From Paenibacillus sp. HWE-109 (GTDB taxonomy: Bacteria > Bacillota > Bacilli > Paenibacillales > NBRC-103111): a DNA stretch of 64,000 nt. The DNA lies in the NCBI RefSeq assembly GCF_022163125.1, contig NZ_CP091881.1, positions 7,021,001 through 7,085,000 on the forward strand, read 5' to 3'. A program made the position numbers and the translations under genes. Shown piece by piece: positions 35,059 through 44,767 of this stretch. Under the pieces are notes generated by a model. The model had not been told where the DNA came from, made no database searches, and saw only the letters and a list, made by a program, of their open reading frames with translations. Numbering within the stretch: position 1 is the stretch's first letter; each line of letters starts with the position of its first letter.

Positions 35059-35944
35059 ACTGATCCTTCTGGGCATTTATCTACTAATCATTGGTATCTA
35101 CATCCTGAAGTTTTATAAGAAGTACACCAAAGAGCGGGCGTTAACTCATCTTGCCATTCTGGTTCTACTGCCCTTTGCAGGAGCATTGATGCTTGCTTTC
35201 TCTTCCTTGACATTGCGAAGAAAGTCGCAAAAAGCTTTTAGTTCCTTCTCCGATGAGGATATCTCTCCACAAACTTCATCACTTGGCATATACAACAGGA
35301 TCGACGTCAAAAAGGAAATTAATATTGTTCCAATTGAAGAAGCTTTGCTGCTTAATGACACTTCGACAAAGCGGCGTATGCTGATCGATGCGTTGAAAAA
35401 TGATTCCATTGAATACATTGGTATTCTGCAAAAAGCTTTAGAAAATGAAGATACGGAAACCTCTCATTATGCAGCCACAGCTGTATTAGAAATCAAGCGC
35501 AAGCTGATGCTTACTAAGCAGAAATTCGCAGTTCAATACGAAGAAAATAAATTGGACTTAGAAACATTGATTCCTTATGTCAATGTATTGAAGAGCTATC
35601 TGACAAGCGGTTTCTTGGATGAGCGGACACTTATTAAGACCAAGCATACCTATTCCCAAGTGCTAGAGAGCCTGTTGTCCGTTTATACCGAAGAGGAGTC
35701 CTATTTTGTCGATAAGATCGAATGTGATCTGGAAATCGGAAATGTCGATAAAGCGCGAAGCATGTGTGTAACTTTCCACCAAGCGCATCCTAACAGTGAA
35801 GCTCCTTATTTAGTTTCGATGAAAACACATTACACATTAAGAAACAACGAGCGTTTCCAAGAAAGCCTAAACGGCTTGAAAAACTCACCCATTCGCTTGT
35901 CCAACCAAGCCTTAAATATCGTCCGATTCTGGTCAGGAGTATAA
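35051..35944 (+). CDS. pelE: PelE-like membrane protein
   Basis: The 297-residue protein has two N-terminal transmembrane segments (about 3-20 and 31-54) followed by a soluble helical region of about 230 residues rich in Leu, Glu and Lys. It contains helix pairs such as SHYAATAVLEIKRKLML and VDKARSMCVTFHQAHPNSEA, like TPR units. In Pseudomonas, PelE has two membrane segments plus TPR repeats and bridges PelD to PelF and PelG. Identification rests on this topology and its place between pelD and pelA; sequence similarity alone is too weak to judge by eye. The start overlaps the end of pelD, implying coupled translation. Confidence 0.78.
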   Translation: MLELILLGIYLLIIGIYILKFYKKYTKERALTHLAILVLLPFAGALMLAFSSLTLRRKSQKAFSSFSDEDISPQTSSLGIYNRIDVKKEINIVPIEEALLLNDTSTKRRMLIDALKNDSIEYIGILQKALENEDTETSHYAATAVLEIKRKLMLTKQKFAVQYEENKLDLETLIPYVNVLKSYLTSGFLDERTLIKTKHTYSQVLESLLSVYTEEESYFVDKIECDLEIGNVDKARSMCVTFHQAHPNSEAPYLVSMKTHYTLRNNERFQESLNGLKNSPIRLSNQALNIVRFWSGV

Positions 35945-35947
35945 GTA

Positions 35948-37801
35948 ATGAAAACCTTTGATTATTTCAAACGAACGGCCCTTGTCGTGTTCCTAATCAT
36001 CGTTGTCCTAGGAATATCCATTGAAACGGTCCGTTCGGAATTCTTGTTCAAATTAACTACAAATACGAATGCCTCAACAACGGTAGCAGCTTCATCACTT
36101 CATGGTCTCGATCAACAAGCATTCAATGAGCTCAACAACGAGAATTTCCTCATCCTTTTCGACAAGGAAGAAGGAATCAGTCCGAAACTAGCAAGTAACC
36201 TTGCTTATACAATTAATTATATGAAAAAGAAATCTCAAAACGTGGAAGCCAAGCTATTTGATGGCAAAACCAAGGGCTTTGAAACGATTATTATTGCCCT
36301 GCAGGATTTATCCAAAATCGAGAATTTGGACGCCATAATGACATACGTTAACGACGGGGGCCGCGTATTTTTTGCCGAAAGTCCTTTGGTAGACGATAGT
36401 TTATATACGATTTACCGGAAGCTTGGCATCAACTCCATTGGTCCCTATGTCAATGAGAAAGGAATTAAGATTACATCCAATATTTTGATAAAAGCCAAGG
36501 GCATGGAATTCAAAGGGGATTTCATTGAAAATGCCATGGTATTCTTTGAACTTAACAACAATAGCAAAATCCATGCTGTAACCGATAAGAATAATCCTTT
36601 GATCTGGGAATACACGTATGGCAAAGGGAAGTTTATAGTATACAACGGCTCTACGCTCCAAGAAAAAACTAGCCGTGGGCTCGTTGCAGGAGCTCTAAGT
36701 TTAATCAATGACAACTTTATCTATCCGATTATTAATTCCAAAGTCGCTTATATTGATGATTTTCCCGCTCCCTTCGGAGATGGTAAAGCAACCAACATTT
36801 ATAAGGAATACGGGAGAACCAACCAGAGATTCTATCGCGACATTTGGTGGCCCGATATGATCAAAATCGCCAAAAATCGAGATCTTATCTACACAGGTGT
36901 TCTGATTGAGAATTATAATGACACCATTAAGCCGCCCTTCAATATTTCAGTTGGACAGGAAAAAGAAAATTTAATTATTTATGGGAGAGAACTCCTGAAA
37001 TTAGGCGGTGAATTAGGTTTGCATGGATATAACCATCAGTCTCTAGTCGCCACCTATTCTAAATCTACGGAGAATTCCCTTTCAGAGGGTTACAAGCTTT
37101 GGGAGTCTCAAGAAGATATGCAAGCTTCCCTTACCGAAGCAAATAACTATTTTTCTAATATTTATCCTAAGTACAAAATAAATACCTATGTGCCTCCATC
37201 CAATATCCTGAGTGCGGAAGGAAGGGATGCATTAAAGAAATCGCTGCCAGATCTCAAAATTATCGCCTCTCTCTATAGTGAAGATCCCTACGATAAATCG
37301 TATGTTCAGGAATATAAAAAAAGCGATGATGGCATTCTTGAACTCCCTCGTGTCTCTTCCGGCTATCATTATAACCAAGTCATGAACTGGGACATCTTCA
37401 ATGCGATTACATCCATCGGCGTATTCTCTCACTTTATCCATCCTGACGATGTATTGGACCCGGCAAGAACACAAAATAAATCATGGGATCAATTATACAA
37501 AGAATTCGATGAAACCATGGAGCTCATTTACAGTAAATATGGTTGGTTACGCGCTATGACGGCCTCCGATGCCGGAAGAACTTTCGAAGATTACTTAAAT
37601 AGCGAAGTTGTTTTCAAAAAGGATAAGAATAAGATCGACGGATATGTCAATAACTTTCACGGTGAACTCTATTATATCCTGCGCACGACAGGTAAAATCG
37701 GTAAATTAGATCACTGTCTGGTTACATTAATCGATACTAACACGTACATTGTGCAGGCTAAAGCAGCACATTTTGCCATAGAGTTGGGAGATCAGTCATG
37801 A
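35948..37801 (+). CDS. pelA: PelA-like membrane-anchored polysaccharide deacetylase (DUF2194-type), no hydrolase domain
   Basis: One membrane anchor (residues 11-27) precedes an outer part of 590 residues. Residues about 60-250 are a Rossmann-like domain (FLILFDKEEGIS, VNDGGRVFFAESPL). Residues 265-560 form the deacetylase module: the metal-binding Asp pair in VAYIDDFPAP (270-271), His359 and His363 in GLHGYNHQSL, TYVPPSN near 415, and FSHFIHPDD with His495 and His498. This matches the order of CE4-like motifs in PelA deacetylase domains. The glycoside hydrolase half of Pseudomonas PelA is absent, as in described Gram-positive clusters. It should partly deacetylate the nascent polymer outside the membrane. 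It ends in an ATGA overlap with pelF. Confidence 0.85.
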   Translation: MKTFDYFKRTALVVFLIIVVLGISIETVRSEFLFKLTTNTNASTTVAASSLHGLDQQAFNELNNENFLILFDKEEGISPKLASNLAYTINYMKKKSQNVEAKLFDGKTKGFETIIIALQDLSKIENLDAIMTYVNDGGRVFFAESPLVDDSLYTIYRKLGINSIGPYVNEKGIKITSNILIKAKGMEFKGDFIENAMVFFELNNNSKIHAVTDKNNPLIWEYTYGKGKFIVYNGSTLQEKTSRGLVAGALSLINDNFIYPIINSKVAYIDDFPAPFGDGKATNIYKEYGRTNQRFYRDIWWPDMIKIAKNRDLIYTGVLIENYNDTIKPPFNISVGQEKENLIIYGRELLKLGGELGLHGYNHQSLVATYSKSTENSLSEGYKLWESQEDMQASLTEANNYFSNIYPKYKINTYVPPSNILSAEGRDALKKSLPDLKIIASLYSEDPYDKSYVQEYKKSDDGILELPRVSSGYHYNQVMNWDIFNAITSIGVFSHFIHPDDVLDPARTQNKSWDQLYKEFDETMELIYSKYGWLRAMTASDAGRTFEDYLNSEVVFKKDKNKIDGYVNNFHGELYYILRTTGKIGKLDHCLVTLIDTNTYIVQAKAAHFAIELGDQS

Positions 37802-39228
37802 AAATTTGTATTCTTGCTGAGGGGTCCTACCCTTACATTACGGGTGGCGTCTCCAGTTGGATTCATAGCTTAATCACGAATATGCCAGAGCATGAATTTA
37901 TCCTTTACGTGATCGGAGCCGAAGAGAAATCACGCGGGAAATTCAAATATACGCTGCCTCACAATGTCATTGAAGTTCGTGAGACCTTCTTGGATACTTT
38001 TTTGAATGAAGAAGAAGTCTGGGGGAAGCGCTACAAGATTTCAAAAAGTGAGCGTGAAACCCTTTACTCCTTTTTAGCTGGCGAGAAAATCATCTGGGGA
38101 GACCTGTTTACCTTTTTGCTTAGCAATCAGATTAAATCTGTGTCTGAATTTCTTACTAGCAAAGATTTCTTCGACATTATGTACGAAGTCTGTCAGCAGC
38201 GTTACTCCCAAATTCCATTTACGGAGATGTACTGGACAATGCGTTCCATGATTCTCCCCTTGTTTTTGACAATTCGGAACCCTATGCCGGAAGCGGATCT
38301 CTACCATAGCGTTGCAACTGGTTATGCCGGTGTTCTCGGTTCCCTGGGTAAGCATCTGTATAATAAGCCCTTCTTGCTTACCGAGCATGGTATCTACACA
38401 CGAGAACGGGAAGAAGAAATTATCAAAGCAGACTGGGTCAAGGGGTACTTCAAAGACGTATGGATCGAATACTTCTACAGCTTATCTAACTGCGCCTATT
38501 CCTATACGGATCAAGTGATTTCATTATTCAATCGCAACAAAGAAATTCAAGAAGAACTCGGCTGCAATGGTAACAAAATTACGATTATTCCTAATGGTGT
38601 TCAGTCCAGTGACTACGATTACCTTCAGCAAAAAGAGAATGACGAAGAGATCTCCATAGGCGCTATCGTTCGAATTGTCCCGATCAAAGATATCAAAACG
38701 ATGATTCAAAGCTTCGCTATCGTCAAGCACACCATACCGAATGCCAAATTCTATATCTTTGGGCCAACAGATGAAGATGAAGAGTATTACGAGGAATGCT
38801 TGCAACTTGTACAGGAGCTTGGTACGGAAGACATCATATTTACAGGCAGTATTAACGTTCGGGAGTATATCGGAAAGATGGATATTCTTGCTCTCACCAG
38901 TATAAGTGAAGGCCAGCCTCTTGCTGTGCTTGAAGGATTAGCAGCAAGCAAACCCTTTGTAACAACCGACGTAGGCAGTTGTCGTGAGTTGCTCTATGGC
39001 AACCAGGATGATTTTGGCCCGGCAGGCATTGTAGAGCCCGTCATGCATTATGAGAAATTGGGTTTAGCCATCATTTCATTATGTCAGAATAAGCAACTTC
39101 GTGAGCAAATGGGTCTGAATGGCAAGCGGAGAGTATCCGCCCTCTACTCCAGGGATCGGTTCATCGAAGGTTATCGGACTATTTATAGCGATTACGAAAG
39201 GAGTTTATATGGCAGGGATCGGTTTTGA
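37798..39228 (+). CDS. pelF: PelF-like family 4 glycosyltransferase
   Basis: The 476-residue cytoplasmic GT-B enzyme starts ICILAEGSYPYITGGVSSW, the PelF N-terminal signature. The second half has ITIIPNGVQSSDYDY, AKFYIFGPTDEDEEYYEECL, GSINVREYIGKMDILALTS and the E-x7-E type motif SEGQPLAVLEGLAASKPFV, which binds the UDP-sugar. PelF polymerises the GalNAc/GlcNAc-type chain from UDP donors. No membrane segment is present, so it must dock on PelG/PelD. The start overlaps pelA by 4 bases and its 3' end overlaps pelG by 20 bases. Confidence 0.93.
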   Translation: MKICILAEGSYPYITGGVSSWIHSLITNMPEHEFILYVIGAEEKSRGKFKYTLPHNVIEVRETFLDTFLNEEEVWGKRYKISKSERETLYSFLAGEKIIWGDLFTFLLSNQIKSVSEFLTSKDFFDIMYEVCQQRYSQIPFTEMYWTMRSMILPLFLTIRNPMPEADLYHSVATGYAGVLGSLGKHLYNKPFLLTEHGIYTREREEEIIKADWVKGYFKDVWIEYFYSLSNCAYSYTDQVISLFNRNKEIQEELGCNGNKITIIPNGVQSSDYDYLQQKENDEEISIGAIVRIVPIKDIKTMIQSFAIVKHTIPNAKFYIFGPTDEDEEYYEECLQLVQELGTEDIIFTGSINVREYIGKMDILALTSISEGQPLAVLEGLAASKPFVTTDVGSCRELLYGNQDDFGPAGIVEPVMHYEKLGLAIISLCQNKQLREQMGLNGKRRVSALYSRDRFIEGYRTIYSDYERSLYGRDRF

Positions 39229-40636
39229 ACTAAGAAAGCTCTTTCGGAAAAAAAGTCTCTTTACTAATATCCGGGCTTACGCCTATTCCTCATTAGTTAC
39301 CATTGGCCCTATGCTTCTTTGCATGGTCATGGTAGCTGTCATGCAGAAACTACAAAGCTATGTAGAAATGCCGTTTGCTCAGAAAGAATTATTTTTAGCC
39401 GGTTCGCAGTACGCTTTTGTATTCTCGCTGCTGATTACCAGCGGATTTGTCATGCTGCTCTCACGCTATGTGGCCGACCGTTTATATGAGAAGAAATATG
39501 ATGACTTGCTGCCTTCATTGTATGGCGTAATGGCGATATGCCTGCTAGTTGGAGGAATAGTTGGATTTATCTTTTTATTCCGTTCTCCACTTTCTCTAGC
39601 CTTTAAAATCACTGGATATTTACTATTCATGGAACTTATTGTGATTTGGTTATTAACTGTCTATGTGTCGGCGTTGAAAGACTATATCCGGATTGTCAAA
39701 AGTTTCTTATACGGCGCTATTATTACCATTTTAAGCGGAGTTATCTTCCTTATATTCTTAGGTATCAAAGATGCCTCGGCCACCATCGCTGCCATGGATA
39801 TAGGGTTCCTTACGACCTTAATTTTATTGATGACCCATATTGAAGGTTATTTCCCCCAAGGCGGAACAAGATATTTTCATTTTTTAACGTATATCACGAA
39901 ATTGCCTGCCGTCTTTGCCATTGGTTTCATTTCCACACTCGGCATTTATGTGCACAACTTTATTTACTGGGGAAGCCACATGAGCATTACCGTGGGTGAC
40001 ACTTTTAGGTTCTCGCCCTCCTACGATGTTCCTGTTTTCTTTGCCTTCTTATCGGTCATACCGACAATGGTTATCTTTGTTGTTTCCGTAGAGACATCCT
40101 TTTACGAAAAATTCAGAAGCTATTACGCCGTTATTTTGGGCTCCGGCACGATTCAAGATATCACGCGTGCCAAGAAAGAAATGAACGAAGTGCTTTTACA
40201 GGAACTAAGTTTCATTATGCAAATTCAGCTCTTCTTCTCACTCTTTGCTATGGCTGTGGGGATTAAACTTTTGCCGAAAATTGGCCAAACCGCAGAGCAA
40301 ATTGACTCTTTTAATATTCTCGTGCTAGGTGATTGTTTGTATATCTTGATGTATGTAATTGTCTTGCTTCTACTTTATTTCGATGATCGGAAGGGGGCAA
40401 TCCTTACCTCGTCACTCTTTCTGGCAGCAAACATAATTACTACACCCATCATTATGCAGACAGGGCACCATGGGTTAGGGCTTCTTATTTCTGCTGCTAT
40501 TGCTGTTGGGGTAGCCATCATGAGACTTCTTTACATCCTTGACAACATTGATTATTACACCTATTGTGCACAACCTTTGGTCGTCAAAGAGAAACAACCC
40601 ATTTTCAAAAAAATTATGAACCGTATTCGTTTATAA
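39209..40636 (+). CDS. pelG: PelG-like polytopic membrane protein (polymer export)
   Basis: The 475-residue protein starts MAGIGFELRKLFRKKS, the standard PelG opening, and has about 12 hydrophobic segments, as in MATE/Wzx-like PelG proteins (ALVTIGPMLL-like segment SSLVTIGPMLLCMVMVAVM, VIPTMVIFVVSVETSFYEKF). It is taken to be the channel that moves the chain made by PelF across the membrane. The start at 39209 is chosen over an upstream in-frame GTG/ATG because AAAGGAG lies 7 bases before it and the family start falls there. It overlaps pelF by 20 bases. Confidence 0.93.
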   Translation: MAGIGFELRKLFRKKSLFTNIRAYAYSSLVTIGPMLLCMVMVAVMQKLQSYVEMPFAQKELFLAGSQYAFVFSLLITSGFVMLLSRYVADRLYEKKYDDLLPSLYGVMAICLLVGGIVGFIFLFRSPLSLAFKITGYLLFMELIVIWLLTVYVSALKDYIRIVKSFLYGAIITILSGVIFLIFLGIKDASATIAAMDIGFLTTLILLMTHIEGYFPQGGTRYFHFLTYITKLPAVFAIGFISTLGIYVHNFIYWGSHMSITVGDTFRFSPSYDVPVFFAFLSVIPTMVIFVVSVETSFYEKFRSYYAVILGSGTIQDITRAKKEMNEVLLQELSFIMQIQLFFSLFAMAVGIKLLPKIGQTAEQIDSFNILVLGDCLYILMYVIVLLLLYFDDRKGAILTSSLFLAANIITTPIIMQTGHHGLGLLISAAIAVGVAIMRLLYILDNIDYYTYCAQPLVVKEKQPIFKKIMNRIRL

Positions 40637-40652
40637 CTGATAGGAGATAGTC

Positions 40653-42389
40653 ATGCGATATACCTGGAGTAAGCTATCAATAACCTTAATCCTCATTTCC
40701 CTACTGGTTACAGGCTGCTTGGGAAGCAAGCCAACAAGTGAAGAGAACAGTGCCAAAGGTCTACCAGGAAATGATAGCCCTACACACATTACTTCTAAAT
40801 CACCTGATTTGAAAGAAAGCCGAGCTATCTATGAACTGGATAAATCGGATGGCCTTCATATTATGTACGTAACCATCTTGAAGAGCGGTTCTTCCAAAAA
40901 TAAACCCGTCTTTTCTTTTAGTGAGATGAATAACACAAGCGGCCGAATGCCTGATAATGAAGCCGATCCACAAGTTGAGGTTATCATCCAAGAAGGCGAC
41001 GAGACTGGCCCTGTAAAGGGTGGAATTGGCTTCAATGAGAAAACAGCGAATGCAACGCTCGAGATTCGAGGAAATACATCCCGCGCCGCAAATCAAAAAT
41101 CGTATAAAATCAAATTAAACAATAAAGCCGGCTTATGGCAGGAGCATAAAATCCTAAACCTCAATAAGCATGCTTTCGAGTTGTCACGCGTACGCAATAA
41201 ACTAAGTTTTGACTATCTGAAGCTGATTCCGAATATGTCGAGTTTGCGTACCCATTTCGTTCAATTGAAGGTTAAAGATCTAACGACGACCGTTCCGGCC
41301 AAGGAATTCGTTGACTACGGATTGTACACCGATATTGAGCAGCCAGATAAGACTTTCCTCAAGTATCATGGCCTAGACCCTAACGGAAACTTGTATAAAG
41401 CAAATAACTTCCTATTCCAAAGATATCCTGATGTTCTGGTAGAAGCTAATGATCCTAGATACAATAAATCAGAATTTGAGAAGATTTTGAAAATCAATGC
41501 AAGTGAAAATCACACCAAGTTTTTGCACATGCTGGATGAAGTCAACGATACCTCCAAGAATATTAATGATATTGTTGATACCTACTTTAACCGGGATAAC
41601 TTTTTGACGTGGATGGCAACGAATATCTTACTTGATAACACAGACACCATTAATCAGAACTACATGTTGTATAGTCCATCAAACTCAGAAACATGGTATT
41701 TTTTGCCGTGGGATTATGATGGTGGTTGGGATTGGTACGGTCAAGGACCCAAAGAGACTAAACTTCGTGCTAGCTGGGGGAACGGGATCGCTAATTACTG
41801 GGATTCATTATTACAAAGAAGATTTTTTAAAGATCCAGCCAACGTCAAGCAGCTAAATGAAAAAATTGAGGAATTATCCAAGATTATCACAAAAGAACGA
41901 ACGCAAAGTTTCCTTAACTCTTATCACCCTATCGTGACCAAATTTGTAAATAATGCACCTGATATTAATACGTTGCCGGCTGGTGGTATCAGTTTTTTTG
42001 AAAACGAGTATAAGCGACTTGTAAATGTCCCTGAATTGAAAAAGAAGGACTACTACAAATCTCTTGAAAATCCTATGCCGATCTTCCTTGGAGTACCAGA
42101 GATCAAAGATAATGTAACAACCTTCTATTGGGATCAATCTTTCGATCTGCAAGGCGATGAACTCAGCTATGACTTTCAACTCAGCAAGGATCCCCAGTTT
42201 ACTAAAATAGTAGCCGAGCAACCCGGACTAAAAATTGTTCATCATGCAGTTAGCGGATTAACCAAAGGCACTTATTATTGGCGGGTAAGTATCAAAGATA
42301 GCAAAGGAAACACTCAGATTCCATTTGATGATTACACAGATGTTTCCAATAACATCTACTATGGAATGCTAGAATACATTGTTAATTAG
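40653..42389 (+). CDS. CotH-like kinase-fold lipoprotein
   Basis: The lipobox LVTGC places the lipidated Cys at residue 22. Residues about 120-460 follow the CotH pattern: LEIRGNTSRAANQKSYKIKL, LNLNKHAFELSRVRNKLSFD, FVDYGLYTDIEQPDKTFLKY, and the metal-site region TWYFLPWDYDGGWDW. CotH of Bacillus spores is a secreted atypical protein kinase. A fibronectin-III-like domain (about 475-575, GVPEIKDNVTTFYWDQS, GTYYWRVSIKDSKG) ends the protein. It sits 16 bases after pelG, inside the operon, so it probably acts outside the cell on the polymer, on a matrix protein or on a wall component. The substrate is unknown. Confidence 0.85.
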   Translation: MRYTWSKLSITLILISLLVTGCLGSKPTSEENSAKGLPGNDSPTHITSKSPDLKESRAIYELDKSDGLHIMYVTILKSGSSKNKPVFSFSEMNNTSGRMPDNEADPQVEVIIQEGDETGPVKGGIGFNEKTANATLEIRGNTSRAANQKSYKIKLNNKAGLWQEHKILNLNKHAFELSRVRNKLSFDYLKLIPNMSSLRTHFVQLKVKDLTTTVPAKEFVDYGLYTDIEQPDKTFLKYHGLDPNGNLYKANNFLFQRYPDVLVEANDPRYNKSEFEKILKINASENHTKFLHMLDEVNDTSKNINDIVDTYFNRDNFLTWMATNILLDNTDTINQNYMLYSPSNSETWYFLPWDYDGGWDWYGQGPKETKLRASWGNGIANYWDSLLQRRFFKDPANVKQLNEKIEELSKIITKERTQSFLNSYHPIVTKFVNNAPDINTLPAGGISFFENEYKRLVNVPELKKKDYYKSLENPMPIFLGVPEIKDNVTTFYWDQSFDLQGDELSYDFQLSKDPQFTKIVAEQPGLKIVHHAVSGLTKGTYYWRVSIKDSKGNTQIPFDDYTDVSNNIYYGMLEYIVN

Positions 42390-42413
42390 AAATGCTTACA
42401 GCAGGAGGATTTT

Positions 42414-44012
42414 ATGACCAAGTTACATATAAAATGGCTCGTTCTTGTTATGAGTTTGGCCATAGCCGGCATGATCGTTTACTGGTGGCTCTCTCCTGCT
42501 GCTGTCGTACCCCATTCATCGAGCGCTCCGCAAAACACACAGCAGGAGCTATCGGTGGCTTCATCGAAATTGCGAATCTCCCTGCCCAGCGGGTTTTACG
42601 CAGAAGCGATCTCTCTGGTTCTGGAGACCTCAGGGAAGCAAGATGTCATACGATACACACTTGATGGTTCTGATCCAACCAAAGCTTCTCCTGTCTATAA
42701 GGAGTCGCTTTCCATTAAAGAAACGACCGTGCTCAAGGCTAAGGCTTACTCGCCTGACAGTTCATCCAGTCCTCTGGTTACGGCTTCCTATTTCATTGGA
42801 CAGACACATCCTTTAGCCGTATTCTCACTTTCAACAAACCCTGACAACCTCTGGTCTAATGAAAAGGGGATTTATGTAAAAGGCCCTAAGGCCTCCTCCA
42901 AATCGCCATATGAGGGGGCTAACTTCTGGCAGGACTGGAAGATCCCTCTCCATCTCGAATTTTTCGAAAGTGGTGGTTCTCTGAAGTTAGAAAGCGACCT
43001 CTCTGCCGAAATATTTGGGGGCAATACAAGGGCGCTTCCCCAGAAAGCATTAGCTCTGACAACCGGGAAGAAAGACGGCCAGAAACTAAATGCGCCTTTA
43101 TTTCCCGGACAGAATATCCTGTCGCCGCGTTCCATCGTACTAAGGAATTCTGGTCAGGATTTTAGTCAGACACACTTCCGAGATGGGTTAGTAGCTACAT
43201 TATTGAAAGACACGGGATTAGATGTCCAAGCCTACCGGCCTGTGGTCGTTTACTTGAATGCCCAATACTGGGGAATCCATGATCTACGCGAGAAGATTGA
43301 CGAATCCTTCCTTGCCTCGCATCACAATGTAGATGAAAAGGACATCGATCTTCTCGAATCCGACGCCATCGTTAAACGCGGGAGCAACAGTACTTACTTG
43401 GCGTTGATCAATTACATTCAAACCCATGATCTCAGACAAACTGACGCCTACAATTATGTCAGTAGTCAACTTGATGTCATGAACTTTATGGATTATCACA
43501 TTGCAGAAACGATTATCGCTAACGTAGATTGGCCTGATCATAACATTCGATATTGGCGAACAAGTGAGGAAGGTAGCAAGTGGAAATGGATTGTCTATGA
43601 CTCGGATCAAAGCTTCGGGGATCCCGCCACATCTTCTCTCCATCGCATCTTAACGACTAAGAAAAAAAGTAAAGAGAAGGACCTGCTCCTCTCACCGGCA
43701 ATACTTCAACAGCTTATCAAAAATGATACATTCCGGGAGCAGTTTCTAACACGTTTCGCCTTTCACTTACAGCAAACATTTCAATCCGATCGGGTTATCT
43801 CTGTCATTGATGCGATCTACAATCAAATGAAACCAGAGATGGGGCGGCATTTGGACAAATGGGGTGGAAGCATGGCGGAGTGGGAAACGAATGTGGATGG
43901 CTTGAGGAAGTTCGCCAAAGAACGTCCATCCTATATGCGCAAGCAGCTTCAGGATGAGTTCCATTTAACAGAAGAGCAGATGCTGAAATATGGTTTAAAT
44001 CAACAGGATTAA
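42414..44012 (+). CDS. CotH-like kinase-fold protein with N-terminal chitobiase/beta-hexosaminidase-type domain
   Basis: A membrane anchor spans residues about 7-24. Residues about 55-130 form a C-terminal-chitobiase-like module (ISLVLETSGKQDVIRYTLDG, SDPTKASPVYKESLSIKETT, VLKAKAYSPDS). The CotH part covers about 140-500: IPLHLEFFESGGSLKLESDL, AEIFGGNTRALPQKALALTT, YWGIHDLREKIDESFLASHH, and the metal-site region KWKWIVYDSDQSFGD. It is the second CotH-like gene in a row but only distantly similar to the first, so the two probably differ in target. An AGGAGG box precedes the ATG and the gap to the first cotH is 24 bases. Confidence 0.85.
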   Translation: MTKLHIKWLVLVMSLAIAGMIVYWWLSPAAVVPHSSSAPQNTQQELSVASSKLRISLPSGFYAEAISLVLETSGKQDVIRYTLDGSDPTKASPVYKESLSIKETTVLKAKAYSPDSSSSPLVTASYFIGQTHPLAVFSLSTNPDNLWSNEKGIYVKGPKASSKSPYEGANFWQDWKIPLHLEFFESGGSLKLESDLSAEIFGGNTRALPQKALALTTGKKDGQKLNAPLFPGQNILSPRSIVLRNSGQDFSQTHFRDGLVATLLKDTGLDVQAYRPVVVYLNAQYWGIHDLREKIDESFLASHHNVDEKDIDLLESDAIVKRGSNSTYLALINYIQTHDLRQTDAYNYVSSQLDVMNFMDYHIAETIIANVDWPDHNIRYWRTSEEGSKWKWIVYDSDQSFGDPATSSLHRILTTKKKSKEKDLLLSPAILQQLIKNDTFREQFLTRFAFHLQQTFQSDRVISVIDAIYNQMKPEMGRHLDKWGGSMAEWETNVDGLRKFAKERPSYMRKQLQDEFHLTEEQMLKYGLNQQD

Positions 44013-44047
44013 CGGTTATTGGAGGTGCAATCATTCAAAGAGGAAAT

Positions 44048-44743
44048 ATGAAGCTACGCCATGAGCTTAAATTTTATATTCATTATCATGAATATGTTGC
44101 TTTACGCCATAGAATCTCTTCCGTACTAGAGAAAGATCCTCACTCTATTGACGATGATGGCTATGAAATTCGCAGTCTCTATTATGATGACGTCTATGAT
44201 TCCGCGCTTATGCATAAAAATAGCGGGGTTTTGTTAAGAAACAAGTATCGTATTCGAATTTATAACAAAAGCGATGCCGTTATCCATTTGGAGCGCAAAC
44301 GAAAGTTCGGGGATTTAATTAATAAAGAGTCCGCACCGCTTACAAGGGAACAAACCAACCGATTGCTAGTCGGTGATAGCGACTTTTTAGAACATTTAGA
44401 CCATCCCCTTCTGAAAGATTTCCATCAACAAATTAAACTGCATCGTTTGGTGCCAAAATCCATTGTTGATTATAAACGAGAAGCTTATAAGCTAGATTTA
44501 AGCGAGGTTCGAGTGACCTTTGATAAAGATCTTAGAGGAAATGTAAGCTCTCTGGATTTATTCGACCCTGAGCTGGTTACGATGGACGCCTTTCAGAAAC
44601 CTATTCTGGTTATGGAAGTCAAATATAATGAGTTTTTACCTGAATTTGTTCGACGCGCCTTACAGATTACCTCACATCAACGATCGGCCATTTCGAAATA
44701 TGTCATTTGTCGAGAAATAGCAAAACTCTACTACAGCCATTAG
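44048..44743 (+). CDS. VTC-domain (polyphosphate polymerase-like) protein
   Basis: The 231-residue protein is one VTC/CYTH-type tunnel domain: RHELKFYIHYHEYVALRHRI at the start, IRSLYYDDVYDSALMHKN, the basic pair in KYRIRIYNKSDAVIHLERKR, VDYKREAYKLDLSEVRVTFD, and ILVMEVKYNEFLPEFVRR. In yeast Vtc4 this fold makes polyphosphate from ATP inside a tunnel lined by Arg/Lys and closed by Glu, residues visible here as R/K-rich strands and EVKYNE. Bacterial homologues often lie next to CotH and DUF4956 genes, as here. AGAGG lies before the ATG. Whether it makes polyphosphate or uses another triphosphate is unknown. Confidence 0.88.
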   Translation: MKLRHELKFYIHYHEYVALRHRISSVLEKDPHSIDDDGYEIRSLYYDDVYDSALMHKNSGVLLRNKYRIRIYNKSDAVIHLERKRKFGDLINKESAPLTREQTNRLLVGDSDFLEHLDHPLLKDFHQQIKLHRLVPKSIVDYKREAYKLDLSEVRVTFDKDLRGNVSSLDLFDPELVTMDAFQKPILVMEVKYNEFLPEFVRRALQITSHQRSAISKYVICREIAKLYYSH

Positions 44744-44767
44744 CGTAAAGAAGGGAAAGGTTTTATT

